Origin: Hydra vulgaris
Taxonomy: Eukaryota > Cnidaria > Hydrozoa > Anthoathecata > Hydridae
Assembly (NCBI RefSeq): GCF_038396675.1
Contig: NC_088934.1
Coordinates: 45,271,001-45,335,000 of the forward strand
DNA: 64,000 nt
Direction of reading: 5' to 3'
Positions 22,189 through 33,316 of the stretch are shown piece after piece. Under the pieces are notes generated by a model. The model saw nothing but the letters and a program-made list of their open reading frames with translations. It ran no database searches and was not told where the DNA came from. Within the stretch, counting starts at the first letter, position 1. Every line of letters begins with the position of its first letter. The position numbers and the translations under genes were made by a program.

Positions 22189-23640
22189 TTGGAATGTAAT
22201 GAAATAGAACGCAATGGAAACGTGGTTATAGGTTGCTTTGACCAACTTAAAGTTGTTCTTTTTAAAGTCTTTAGGGTTTCTATCCATCAAGGAGTATTCC
22301 CAGAACAATTGAAAATTGCAAAAATTATTCCTATTTTTAAAGAAGGGGACAAATCTGAAATCAGTAGTTATCGCCCCATCTCTGTTTTGTCCACATTTTT
22401 GAAAATTCTAGAAAAATTATGTTCAACAGAATATACAAACATTTTCATGATAATAATCTATCCTTTGCATCAATCAATTTGGTTTCAAGAAAGATAACTC
22501 ATGCAATTATCCAATTTGTACGTGAAATCTTAAAATCATTTGAAAAGTCACAATATACACCAGAAATTTTTATTGACGTATCAAAAGCTTTTGATACGAT
22601 CGATCACCATATTTTGATTTATAAACTCAAACACTACGGAATAAAAAAAAAAATTTTAAAATGGTTTAAAAGTAATTTATCTAACCGAAAACAATTTGTA
22701 CCATTTAACAATGATTATCAACCCACTTTTCTTATTATAACCTGTGGAGTCCCACAAGGTTCAAGAATTGAACCTTTAATTTTTTTAACTTATATAAATG
22801 ACTTAAATAAAGCTTCAAACCTAACGAGCATTATCTATGCAGATGATACAAACTTATTCTTTTCTAATTATGATATTGCTAAACTTTTTAAAATAGTTAA
22901 CGAAGAACTCTGACATATATCTAATTGGTTCAAGTATAAGTTAACCTTGAATAGTAATAAAAAAAAAAAGGTTTTATTTCATTCAATCACAAAAAAACGA
23001 TTTCTGCCATCAAAATTACCTCAAATCTTTATCTATCAAAAGGAAATGAAAAGAGATTTTGTTACAAAATTTTTAGGTGTTTATCTAGATGAAATCATTA
23101 CTTTGAATCACCATATTGATTATATAAGCACAAAAATTCCTAAAAATATGGGGATCCTATATAAATCACGAATCTATTTCAATAAGAAAGTATTAACCCA
23201 ACTTTATTATTCATTTATATATAGTTATTTAAATTATGCCAATAATGCTTGGAGAAGTACAGAAAAAAGTAGGTTGCAACGTCTTAATCTCCGTCAGAAA
23301 CGCGCAATCCGTATAATCAATTTTGCAAATCGCTTCTCTCATTCGGAGTATTATTTTATTGAAATTAGAATTCTAAGTATATACAACTTAAATGTATTTA
23401 ATATTTTTTGTTTTGTATATATCAGGATAAATAACTTATCCCTAGCCGTCTTCGAAGATGTTTCTCTTTTAAACCAATCAGTAAATATATTTTGAGAAAT
23501 AATAACTTTTAAATAAACCTTTTTGTTAAACAAACCTTATTCAATTTTGTATTACCTATCGAGCGCCACACCTTTGGAATAAAGTTATTTTGCCGAATTT
23601 TAATTTTTATGTACATATTACTTCTTGCCTTTTTTAAAAA
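22189..23640 (+). pseudogene. LINE reverse transcriptase (L2/CR1/jockey-type), truncated
   Basis: Fingers motif KIIPIFKEGDKSEISSYRPI (about 22325-22385), a frameshift at 22420-22497, then palm motifs FIDVSKAFDTIDHHIL, CGVPQGSRIEPLIFL and the catalytic YADDTNLFF (YADD at about 22836-22847). An in-frame TGA at 22911-22913 separates this from the thumb and C-terminal part (NWFKYKL, FLGVYLDEIITLNHHIDYI, YGNNAWRS-like YANNAWRS). The end reads YRAPHLWNKVILP at about 23558-23598, then a stop and a poly-A-like tract at 23630-23654. Endonuclease and ORF1 are absent. The family differs from the CR1-like copies at 14.8 and 36.3 kb and is closer to the LINE at 51.8-59.2 kb. Confidence 0.9.
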
Positions 23641-23984
23641 AAAAAAAAAAAAAATTTCATTCTTTCATTAGATAATATATTGAGTTATTATTAGTAGTAA
23701 AAGTTAAAAATATATTTTGGTCTACTTATTTTATTTATTGTTCTTATACTTTTTACCTTTTAATTTATATGCTGGTTTGCGACTGTATAAAATTGTGTAT
23801 AAAAATCCACTCCATCTTTCAGTTCAGATACACAGATTATTTACCTTTCAATTTTAAAAAGTTTTATAATATTTTGTTCATATTACCCTTGTTATATAGG
23901 GTTCTGAGAACAAGGTCCTCGCGATCTTCTTTCTGATATCTGTTATTTGATATCTGATACTATTAACCACTATTCATATGACTC

Positions 23985-24800
23985 TAACTATACTACTAAC
24001 CACTATTCATATGACTCTACCAACAAAATTAAAGTTGCAACAAGATTTAATAACCAAATTTTTCAGACAGCACAAAGTAAAACAGTTGAAGGGTCATCTT
24101 TTCAATATGCTGCTCAGATATTTTCTTGTTGGCAAAACTTATTATGCATCAGCATTACTGGAACCAAGATTTAAAAATAATTTTGATTCTTTGGCGCCAA
24201 AAGAGTATGCTTAAGAAAAATTAAATTTAAAACATCTTGTCAAACAGTTGGCTAAATCAAAAAGTATTATAAATGATTAATCACTCCCATCACAGTAAAA
24301 GATCATCACAGTGGAAGACAGTTTATTGGGAGATCTGTATAATATATCAAATCGAATACCAGAAGAGCATGAGGTATTGCTGTTACTTTTGTTTTATATT
24401 GTTGTTTTGTCTTTGAATTCATGATAGTTTTAGTTATTTAATTTTAAAAAAGACAAAGTTTATTTAATTTTTTTCTTTTATAATTTTTTTAAAAACTTTT
24501 TATCATATTTGCTTTTTAGATAATTTCATTTTAATCATATAAAATCATTATATTTATTAACCTTCATGTTAACGCATATTTAACCAAATCTTGATGGAGT
24601 GCAAGATGATTTATTGTTATACTGAAAAGAAAGACAAAGTGAAAGAATGGAAGAATCTTTCTGAAGTTGCGAAAAGAATTTTGAAAGTTCCGGCAGCCAA
24701 CACTTCATCTGAGAGAACATTTTCTTCTGCTGTCCGAGTTCTTCTTCTGGCCTAGAAGAAGAGGAGATCACAATTATCTCCGGATAGTGTTGGTAACTCT
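23985..24800 (+). pseudogene. hAT transposase fragments (ALLEPRFK, dimerisation domain)
   Basis: The frame at 23978-24211 ends with YYASALLEPRFKNNFDSL, matching the conserved LLDPRFK block of hAT transposases. About 400 bases later, at 24645-24745, EVAKRILKVPAANTSSERTF is the hallmark of the hAT C-terminal dimerisation domain (VPAxSxxSERxFS). The two are separated by stops and AT-rich sequence. No BED finger or first catalytic Asp was located. Confidence 0.85.
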
Positions 24801-25032
24801 TTTTTTTTTTAAGGACTAAAACATTGACTTTTTATTTTTCTAAAATAGAAATTTATGGTTAACATTTTTTCATTTTAATTTCTTTTTTTTTGTATTTTTT
24901 AAGATCGTTAAATTCTTTTGACAATATTATGAGAAATTTTTTATGTTTGCGTGGATAGAAAAGTATATTTGATTTCTGCGTGTATGGGTGGGATGGAACG
25001 AATTCCTGTCCCTGCGCAGTTCTCTATTACAT

Positions 25033-25168
25033 ATTAACATTGAGCGTGTCTGTAATTTGTAAACTTTTTAATTTTTACACTTTAATGACGTAAAGGAAAA
25101 AAAAAAAATTGTTAAAAAGTGTCATAAAATATAAAAATATTACTTTTTACAACTAGGTTGACCTTTGA
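25033..25168. other. Short AT-rich spacer
   Basis: No signal between the hAT fragment and the (AT)n tract. Confidence 0.4.
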
Positions 25169-25422
<254 letters not shown>

Positions 25423-26279
25423 TCTATTAAAGTCTTTGAAAGCATATTTCATTAAACAAAGTTGAAACTTTTTTGATTTAAAAAATTGACATTAAAAGTA
25501 AAACGTTTGAATAAATCGCATTCAATGTTTTTCTTTTTAATATTTGAGATTTCACTAGTTATTTAAATTTGAATTCTTAAGAGAAATATAAAGCTTTGCA
25601 AGACACAAATTGCCAGAAAATACTCTGGAGAGTATAAAAAGTTTTATGAAAACTTTATTTTGATAGAATTTTCCAAATGCTAAAGCATTTGGATTTCAGC
25701 ATATGTAAAATTTATCAAAAACTAGGACCCGCTGTTAAAAATTCAAAAATGTCTTTAAAAAACGATTCTTTTGAAATTGAGGCAGTTATTGAAAAAATAC
25801 ATAACTATTTTCAAAACGAAAAGAAAAGTATTTTTTTGTTGTTAGATGTTGTTGTTAGAGGTTTTAAAATGTTAGAGGTTTTAAAATTGTCATTTCAACG
25901 GAACTGAGTTCTTTTACTTTGATTACCACTTAATGGAGAACGTGATCAAATAACAAAAGACGTAATCATGTTGATTACGGAAAAGATTATGTATTTCATT
26001 TTTCTGCACATGTTTCGAAAAAATAGAAAAAAATCGACGGAATTTTTTCATCGTGCATTAAGTATTATTTAGAATTTCTTAACATGTAAATTTCAAGAAG
26101 TAATTGAAGTACTAAAATCTGTTCAATGTTTTAATGCAGAAGCTTATGGAGAAAATAATGAACTAACTGTTGGTACAAAAAATAATAAATAAAAATAATA
26201 AAATTTTAGGTATCAATCAACCGTCAACAATGGATACAAAAAATAACAACGCGCTCTGTTTGAGCGATATGGGAAAATA

Positions 26280-27587
26280 AGACCTGATGAATAAAAAATG
26301 AGACAAAATTTAAATCAATTTATGTATGCTATTCATAATCATGCAATTGAAATAAATTAGTATATTTATAGGAAATTTAATACTCTATTAAAATTATATT
26401 ATAGTTTTAAAATATTAATTAAAAAGGCTCCGTATAAAACAAGTTTGCAAGAAGACCTAAGAAAACGCATTTGCCAATTTAGAAATTCGCATCTGGAAAA
26501 GGTAAAAATCTTCACAGTAAAACACTTTCCAGAAGAAGGAGCATCGAAAGCGACCATACATCGTGCTCTAGAACGTGTAGACAATAATTTAGGCTATCAA
26601 CGAAAAAAAGGAAGCGGTCCAAAGGCGAAAAAAGTGGACAAAAAGCACATAGACCAATTGAAAAAGGCATTTGATCATCATAACTGTGTTTCACAACGTC
26701 AAGTAGCTCAAAGATTCAATTGTGACCAATCGTCTATATCTAAAATTCTTAAAAACAAGACGAATACTAGATATTACAAGAAGAAAATGATTCCACATCG
26801 AAGCGAAAGCCAACTAGCTCGAATCAAACCTTTGTGTCGGCATATATATCGCAATTTTAGGAATTTTGATTTTGTCTCGGATGACGAATCGTATTTCACA
26901 TATGCGAATACAACATTGGCTGGCAACGATGGCTTCTATTCTAGTGACGTATCATCTACAACTAGCGACGTCAAATTCAAAAGAAAGAAAAAGTACGAGG
27001 AAAAGGTGTTAGTCTCTTTGATTATATCGCCCAAAAGGACTTCAAACCATTGTTTTTTGAAAGTGGCCGGGCAATCAACAAACAAGCATACATCGGATGT
27101 CTCCACAAGCGGTTAATACCCTTCATTGATGAACATTATAAAAATGAAGAGTACTTGTTCTGGCCAGATTTAGCTAGTTCGCACTATGCAAATGAAATGG
27201 TTTCTTTTCTCGATGCCAATAACATCAAATACCTGCCAAAAGTAAAAAAAATTCACCCAATGTACCAGAAGCTCGGCCAATTGAGGACTTTTGGGGTCAG
27301 TTGAAACGCTTAGTCTACGAGGATAATTGGCAAGCAACAAGCATCCCTCAACTCAAAAGGCGTATCTTGAATTATCTTAACAAAATGGATCCGGAAGTGG
27401 CAAAACATTATGCCTCAATGACTTCAGTTTGTCTAGGTCGAGTTGCTTTTAATGATGTTATTGAAAACCAATAAATATATATTTTTTAATATCATATGAT
27501 TGTTTATAAATTTATTTTAAATTAAATTTGATAACTATGGCTATAATAACAATTTTAAAGTCGTCTCATTTTTTAGTCATCAGATGT
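26280..27587 (+). mobile_element. DD37E Tc1/mariner-like transposon, copy 2
   Basis: Left end AGACCTGATGAATAAAAAATG and right end (inverse) ACATCTGATGACTAAAAAATG, both continuing GAGAC. TA flanks at 26278-26279 and 27588-27589. Joining the flanks at a single TA restores GKYNETFEI in the TPR frame, which confirms the insertion point. Size about 1.3 kb, like copy 1. Confidence 0.93.
26421..27474 (+). pseudogene. DD37E Tc1/mariner-like transposase, frameshifted
   Basis: The N-terminal frame (no ATG near its start; open from before 26421) holds two helix-turn-helix-like stretches, including VSQRQVAQRFNCDQSSISKIL, then the first catalytic Asp in DFVSDDESYFTYA. A shift near 27040 leads to NKQAYIGCLHKRLIPFIDEH and the second Asp in FWPDLASSHYA. 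A second shift in an A-run at about 27241-27255 leads to NVPEARPIEDFWGQLKRLVY with the catalytic Glu, ending at a TAA at 27472-27474. Spacing is again 37 residues between Asp and Glu once the indel is allowed for. Related to copy 1 but clearly diverged (different N-terminus), so the two are separate lineages. Confidence 0.9.
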
Positions 27588-27977
27588 TATAATGAAACTT
27601 TCGAAATTTTTTTATTCTGTTGCGAAAATAAAAACTGAAATTTTAGGTATACAAAAGAAAAATATCGCAGTCTATTTGAGCAATATTGTAAAGTATAACG
27701 AAGCTTTAGAAGTTTATTACTCGATAAAGTAAAAACTGAAATTTTAGGTATAAACCATCCGTTAACAATTGGTACAAAAAATAATATCGCATCCTGTTTG
27801 TACAAAATAGGTAAATATAACGAAACTTTAGAAATTTATTATTCTGTTGATAAAATACAAACCGAAATTTTAGGTATCAACCATCCTTCTACAATGAATA
27901 CAAAAAATAATACTGCAATATGTTTACGTAGAAAAGAAAGTGGAAATTGTTTGCTTTTGGCAGTTAAACTATTATAA

Positions 27978-29470
27978 ACAATTTATTTGCTTTGGTTCTT
28001 AGCTTATTAGGTATTATATAATATTATATAAATCTATCATTTTATTTGTCTTGAGCCACACGACATCCTTTGTAAGTTATGAAATTGCGATTATTTGTTG
28101 TATTAGTTGCAATATTTAAATAAACAATTTCTTTAATAGTATGTTGCAACAGTGTTACACACTGTTCACTCTATAGGAAATTATAGCCCATCATCGAACA
28201 ATTAAGCGAATGGTAAACAAACGCTCCTGGTTGCCATGCGCTTAATTGTCCATCCATGCGCTTAATTGTCCAATCCAGAAAAGACGTAAAGTCGTTCGTA
28301 AAATGTTATGAAAGATGTTTTTAGGTAGATCCAGCTTCTAAATGTTGTTATGATAAATACACAAATTTAGCTGCTTTTTGTTGTTCACAAGTTCACAAGA
28401 AATTTCCACTGAATATAAATTCTAAACAACCAAGAGCATAATTAGCAATATAGTACAATACAATATATACAAATGCAATTTAATAGCTACGTAAAAAACA
28501 CACCCGCAACGTTCATTTTGACGCAATTAAAAATATATAAATTATATACAAAGCAAACATTAAAATTAATCACATACTATACAATTATTAACACAATTAA
28601 TCAACATGACCTAGATCAGATCGTACAACCTTGAGATACATTTAAATCAAAAATTTGATTCATGATTGTTGTCGATGTGAAATCAATGATTTTTAGCCTA
28701 GAATATGTTACTTCCTTCACATTTGATAGTATCATTCAGTATGCCGCTTCTTTTGAAGACAGTAGTTTTAGTCAATATTTTATATTTAAAGCAGCACAAT
28801 AATTAATATTATTAACTTTCAATAATCAACCTGAAATAATAAACCTGAAACATTGGTAATTCATTATATTAAAAAAAGATTGTTAAGATAATAACAAATA
28901 ATTATTAAGATTTATAACAATAAATGATTTATTTAGAAAAGATGAACTTTCTTAAATGAAGAAAGTAATTAAATGTAGATTCCTCTGCTTTAAATTAATT
29001 TATTTTAAGGAAAGAAATTCCTAATTTCTATATTTTAATAAAAACTTTGTTTCAAAAATAAAGGAATGTTTTCTTAGTCTTTACCATAAACGAAACGATA
29101 AATTTCTGTATTTAAGTCGATCTTAGTTTGGGTCAAATAAAAGGATCTTTAACTTATCGCAAAATGTGAAAAAGAATTTGTTTTAAGGATGCAAGATTCC
29201 TGCATAAAATACTTAAATTTTATAACTACAGTTATCGATGGGATGTCGTCTTGAATTGTTATATTGTAATAAGCAATTCTTAAATTTAATTAAGAGGACT
29301 TTCATGAAGTATGGATGTAATATAAATGATTTCAAATACTACCTCCCACCTTGTATGTTTTCAAGAACTCCCTATGCTTACGTGTGCAACATCCAATATT
29401 AAAGAATGTCTTAGCATTAAAATCTCTGGAGACGCAAAAATTTCCTGATTGAAGAATAGCATGAGCTTCA
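27978..29470. other. No gene seen
   Basis: AT-rich. CATGCGCTTAATTGTCCA is tandemly duplicated at about 28237-28272. Otherwise nothing recognised. Confidence 0.45.
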
Positions 29471-29539
29471 TCAATTGACTTTATTTTTTATGTCGCTGCA
29501 TGTTTTATTTTGGGCAAAGAAGACATATAAGGACATAAA

Positions 29540-29887
29540 GGAGACACAAAATACACATTTTTGAGATAAAAAATTGGTGTAATTTATATTTACGATTTTG
29601 TTTTTATTTAATTTGGATTTGATTACATTTATGTTTACCACATCTTCATCAGAATCATATAATTCAAAACTGCTATATACTGATGCGCTAATCAAATCGT
29701 CATAAACGTAAATCGTTTGGATTAGCTGCTTATATAAAACAATTAAACGTAAACCGTTTGGATTGGCTGCTTTTATAAAACAATTAATGTCCTCCTTGGG
29801 AATATGTAAAACATCATGTTTATCGAAGCCTCGCTCTCTTAACAAAAAATAACGGACTCGAGCAACTCTTCTACTACTAGCTGTGAT
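29540..29887 (-). pseudogene. Unidentified coding-like sequence, 3' part
   Basis: The minus strand from the P-like element's left edge reads RRVARVRYFLLRERGFDKHD and IPKEDINCFIKAANPNGL, then acidic YDSDEDVV. Composition is protein-like, not low complexity, but the family is not recognised. A 41-bp tandem duplication (unit starts 29704 and 29745) is not a multiple of three, so the frame is disturbed. The 5' part continues across the transposon at 32640-33064. Could be a host gene, a gene fragment or part of another element. Confidence 0.4.
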
Positions 29888-32639
29888 CATGGCCTACTGT
29901 TATTATACGGCCTGATTTGTTGCATTTTCCATAAAAAATTAAGAGGCCAGTTTTTTTACGGCTAATTTTTAAATTTTATATTACGCATGAAAGGCTTTAC
30001 TAACAACAACAGCAATAACAATATATTTACCAGTGAATATTATACAAAGGTGTTGAAAAATATTGAATTATAATATTTTAACAATTACTATATAAATATT
30101 TGCTTGCATGCATTGGTTTATGCTTTTATAGTCATTTAATATGTAATGTATTCTGAACTGATTAATATGTCAATGTATTTTGACTGAAAGCGTTGATAAA
30201 ATAGTTAATCTTGATTCTTTGACAGAACAAATTTCTCCGCCAGGCTTTGCATTTAAAAAAATTCATGATAGTGTTGTTTATTAAAAACTATGTTTTGATG
30301 AAGGCATACCAACTGTTTTTGAGTCAATAACTCTAAATAAAGGCATACCAACTGTTTTTGAGTCAATAACTGTAAATAAAGATCTTTATGTTTCATTGTC
30401 ATATAAAGGCTATCATATTTCTTTACCTGAATAGTTTCATAGAGGTCATAATTGCAAATTAACAAACTGTAGTATGTTAGAAAGTTTTTCTGTCTATATT
30501 AGAAATAAAGCCAATGACATGAATTCAAGGCAGACCTTCATATTCTGCATCCATTATACATTATGTACTAATTTTTATGTCACACTTCAGCACAGTCTTA
30601 TAAGTTATTGTTAGAACAACTACCTTTACCATCTTTTAGTTTACTTAGAAAAATCCAAATTGGTGATATAAATGTGTATAAAGCTATAACAGTTTTGTTA
30701 CAAAAACATTGTGTATCAAGTGGTTGTGTGCTTCTTGTGTATGAAATGTGTCTGCAGAAAACAGCCCAATATCAAAGTGGGAAATATATTGGTGAAGATT
30801 CAGAAAGTAATCTTTATAAAAGTGTTGTTGTTTTATGATTTTAGGGCTTCAAAAAACTATTTCTTATGTTGTGAGATCATCACCTGAAGTTTGCACAACA
30901 GGATTATGGTTGAAAAAAGAAATTGCACTAATCAGGTTTTAAAGTAAGAGCTATTGTTACAGATAATCATTCTACCAATGTTAATGCATTTTCAGAGTTA
31001 CATAAATCCTATACTGGAGATGAAAAACTATTTATTTGTCATCCAGCTTATAAGTGTTTTAAAAACATATCTATTATATGGTATAATTCGTTTAATAAAA
31101 AATATTGGAAATAACTTGTTGAATGGAAAAAAATTTGTTTTTCCTTCTTTTTTGTTTGATTTCTTCAGAGACAAAGTTGATGTTCCAGCTGGTTTTATTA
31201 CTTGGGATTTATTTCATAAAGTTTATAAAAAAGATCAATTATTAAATGGAAACTTGAAAAAAGTGAGGAAAATTAATTATCAGGTCACTCATCCTGGAAA
31301 CAATAAGGACAATTTTTATCATTGCAAGGATAACAATGCAGGACAATTTTTATCATTGTTTCATAAGTTATTTATCACACCTAATTCAAAGCAGATGTTT
31401 AATACATCCAATCAGCTCAGCAATGCTGCTGTAAAAGGAGATTAAAAAACCCCAAATTTTATAGAGAAATTGCAAATTGAATTGAAATTTGGTCAACATG
31501 TGAATATTTTACTTTACCCAAACAAACTTCTCATGCTCTTATCACAATATTACGTGTAACTGCATCCTTATTGATGATTTTCTTGAAGAAAGCTCTACAT
31601 TTGCTCTTACTTTCAGGTTACAAAGTGATCCTTTGGAGCTACACTTTAGTAAGTATAGACAAATGAGCGGTGGTCGATTTATTGTAAATCTTTTAGAAGT
31701 TTGCAACAGTGAAAAAATTTTGGCAGTAAGAAGTCTTCTAAAGGAAGATATTATATTCTGGGATGAAAATTTTTATCAAACATTTGAATACTCTACTTTA
31801 GAAAACATTATGCAAGATAATGTCAGCTTTATGAAGATAGCATGGAAGTTGCTGTTACTAAATCCATTGCTAAAAAATTGAAAAAAAGATTTAAATGTCT
31901 ATCTTGTGGTTAAAAAATGGTTTCTACAGACCAAGATGTTCTTAATAACGAATATCTGAAAATATTATCCAGAGGTGAACTTATATGTCCAAGTCAATCC
32001 GTGTCTGATTTTATTTGTCATCTTTTTAGTATTCTAGATATTATTTCTTCTATTCTAATCAAACATCGCAGTTATTCTTTATCAATTAAAAGTTTTGCAG
32101 AACAAATTTTTAAGATTTATTATAGCAGTGTTGATTTTACATGCAAGAATCACCAAGAATGGGGAATTAAATATAGATCTCGAGTTGTCATTAATTTTTT
32201 TTATAACAATTTACAAAAAGAAACAACAGATTTTGTAAGAAAAGATCAGGTAAAAGAGTTTAAAAAAAGACAAAGAACTGATAGCTAGTGCTAATAAAAG
32301 ATTTTTTCTCAAATTCTTAATACATATAAAATTACAAACCTCTGTTTTTATTTCCTCATAAGAAATGTAAGTAGTCTCTTTGCAATATGTTTGTTTTAGT
32401 AGCATTTTGATACATAGCTGATTGAAAGCCTATTTCAGTATTTCATATGTTATTGGAATATACTGAAACAGGGAATCAGTTAGCGAAAAATATTGTTTAG
32501 CATAATGTAACTACATGATGATTATCTCAAGTATTCCTCGACTATTTAAATAAAATAAACATTTGCCGTAAAAAAACTGGCCTCTTAATTTTTTACGGAA
32601 AATGCAACAAATCAGGCCATATAATAACAATAGGCCATG
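29888..32639 (+). mobile_element. P-element-like transposon, full ends, about 2.75 kb
   Basis: Inverted terminal repeats of about 75 bp: both ends read CATGGCCTAYTGTTATTATA, then YGGCCTGATTTGTTGCATTT and TTAAGAGGCCAGTTTTTTTA, with only a few mismatches. Flanks are GCTGTGAT on the left (29880-29887) and CTGTGATC on the right. That is a 7-bp direct repeat, or 8 bp (GCTGTGAT) if the last G belongs to the flank. P elements make 8-bp duplications and start with CA. The interior codes for a P/THAP9-type transposase. Confidence 0.93.
30190..32288 (+). pseudogene. P-element/THAP9-like transposase, broken
   Basis: Recognisable blocks in order: LTEQISPPGFAFKKIHDS (about 30215), LPLPSFSLLRKIQIG (30621), YEMCLQKTAQYQSGKYIGED (about 30740-30800, region of the first acidic residue), FKVRAIVTDNHSTNVNAFSE (about 30937-30995, the TDN block typical of P/THAP9 transposases), KKFVFPSFLFDFF (31132), LSLFHKLFIT and MFNTSNQLSNAAVKGD to 31445, then FSKYRQMSGGRFIVNLLEV (about 31645-31700). 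The C-terminal frame ends with a TAG at 32286-32288. Several frameshifts and stops separate the blocks. A 39-bp in-frame tandem duplication starts at 30301. No THAP zinc finger is visible upstream. Confidence 0.85.
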
Positions 32640-33064
32640 CTGTGATCTACGATATCTTCTTTGTGTTTATCGCATATTTGTATATACTTATTAACTATAA
32701 TAAATTGAACTCGTTTCACAATATAACTCTTATGTAAAACATATGCTTCACGTACAATAGTAGTAGGAACAACAAAATCCAGATTAATTTCTTTGCTAAT
32801 ATGTCATAAAATTAAAACTAATCTTAAATATTGAGAGTATTTAGTAAACTCTTTTAGAAAAATGTAATTATTGTTCTCTATTTTATCTTTACTTATTATA
32901 TGGTTAAAATAATCATATTGTAAACAAGAGATTGTACATATATTATGGTGATAACTCCACAGATATTTTGTTTGCATTAGGTAGTTTTCTCTGCATAAAA
33001 AACTGCATTTTTTAACTCCATACGCTTGCGTTCTTGAGTCATTAAATGATGTTAAAGCTTTCAT
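32640..33064 (-). pseudogene. Unidentified coding-like sequence, 5' part
   Basis: From an ATG at 33064 the minus strand reads MKALTSFNDSRTQAYGVKKC and YLMQTKYLWSYHHNICTI, meets a TGA near 32804, and continues in the same frame as INLDFVVPTTIVREAYVLHK and VNKYIQICDKHKEDIVDHS up to the P-like element's target duplication. It joins, with a one-base disturbance, to the coding-like part at 29540-29887. The family is not recognised. Confidence 0.4.
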
Positions 33065-33262
33065 TTATGAGAGTTTTCTGATCAATAGTTTGTTTATTAT
33101 ACATTTACTATCACAGTTTTCAGATCAATAGTTTGACTTTAAATAAAAAATCATCTGGAACTGACCAACGCAAAGAATCACAGTAAAGAATCATAGTAAA
33201 AATTACCATTGATGCTATTATAAAATTTAAATGTCCAGTGGCTTCCTGGATTTAATTAAACT
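33065..33262. other. Short unassigned AT-rich stretch
   Basis: TCAATAGTTTG occurs twice (about 33081 and 33124). No gene. Confidence 0.4.
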
Positions 33263-33316
33263 AGAAGACATTCTCTGGCACAGACTTAGTTAAATCTGTG
33301 CCATAGAATGTCTTCT
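33263..33316. repeat. 54-bp hairpin
   Basis: AGAAGACATTCTCTGGCACA and its inverse TGTGCCATAGAATGTCTTCT flank a short loop with one mismatch in the arms. It could be a minimal foldback element. Confidence 0.8.

Larger units (their letters stand above)
22029..25032 (+). mobile_element. Possible hAT element containing a LINE insertion
   Basis: TAGAGATGGGTTTCACGGAAA at 22029 resembles a hAT terminus. ATAGAGAACTGCGCAGGGAC (inverse strand at about 25032) may be the other end. hAT transposase pieces lie inside at 23985-24800, and a LINE occupies 22189-23640. The 8-bp flanks do not match, so the boundaries are a proposal. Confidence 0.35.
25579..27977 (+). pseudogene. NB-ARC/TPR (NLR-like) gene remnant
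   Basis: A degenerate Walker A lies at about 25591-25608 (CKTQIARKYSGEYKKFYENF, with the Gly of GKT read as Cys). DSFEIEAVIEKIHNYFQ and a Walker B-like KSIFLLLDVVV (about 25828-25860) follow, then SSFTLITT at about 25907-25930, the NB-ARC motif that usually ends TTR; here the next codon is TAA. Stops and shifts follow. From about 26090 the frame resembles 42-residue kinesin-light-chain-type TPRs: ILGINQPSTMDTKNN, then GKYNETFEI split by a DD37E transposon at 26280-27587, then two units exactly 126 bp apart (ILGINHPLTIGTKNN, ILGINHPSTMNTKNN) ending at about 27977. NB-ARC plus TPR is a known layout of cnidarian NLR-like immune receptor genes. The effector domain is not visible. It is broken, but the domain order is clear. 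Confidence 0.8.

Noticed and set aside
22021..25040. Confirmed hAT target duplication around the LINE and hAT pieces
   Set aside because: Flanks GAGCTGCG and TTACATAT differ; the element boundaries remain a proposal.
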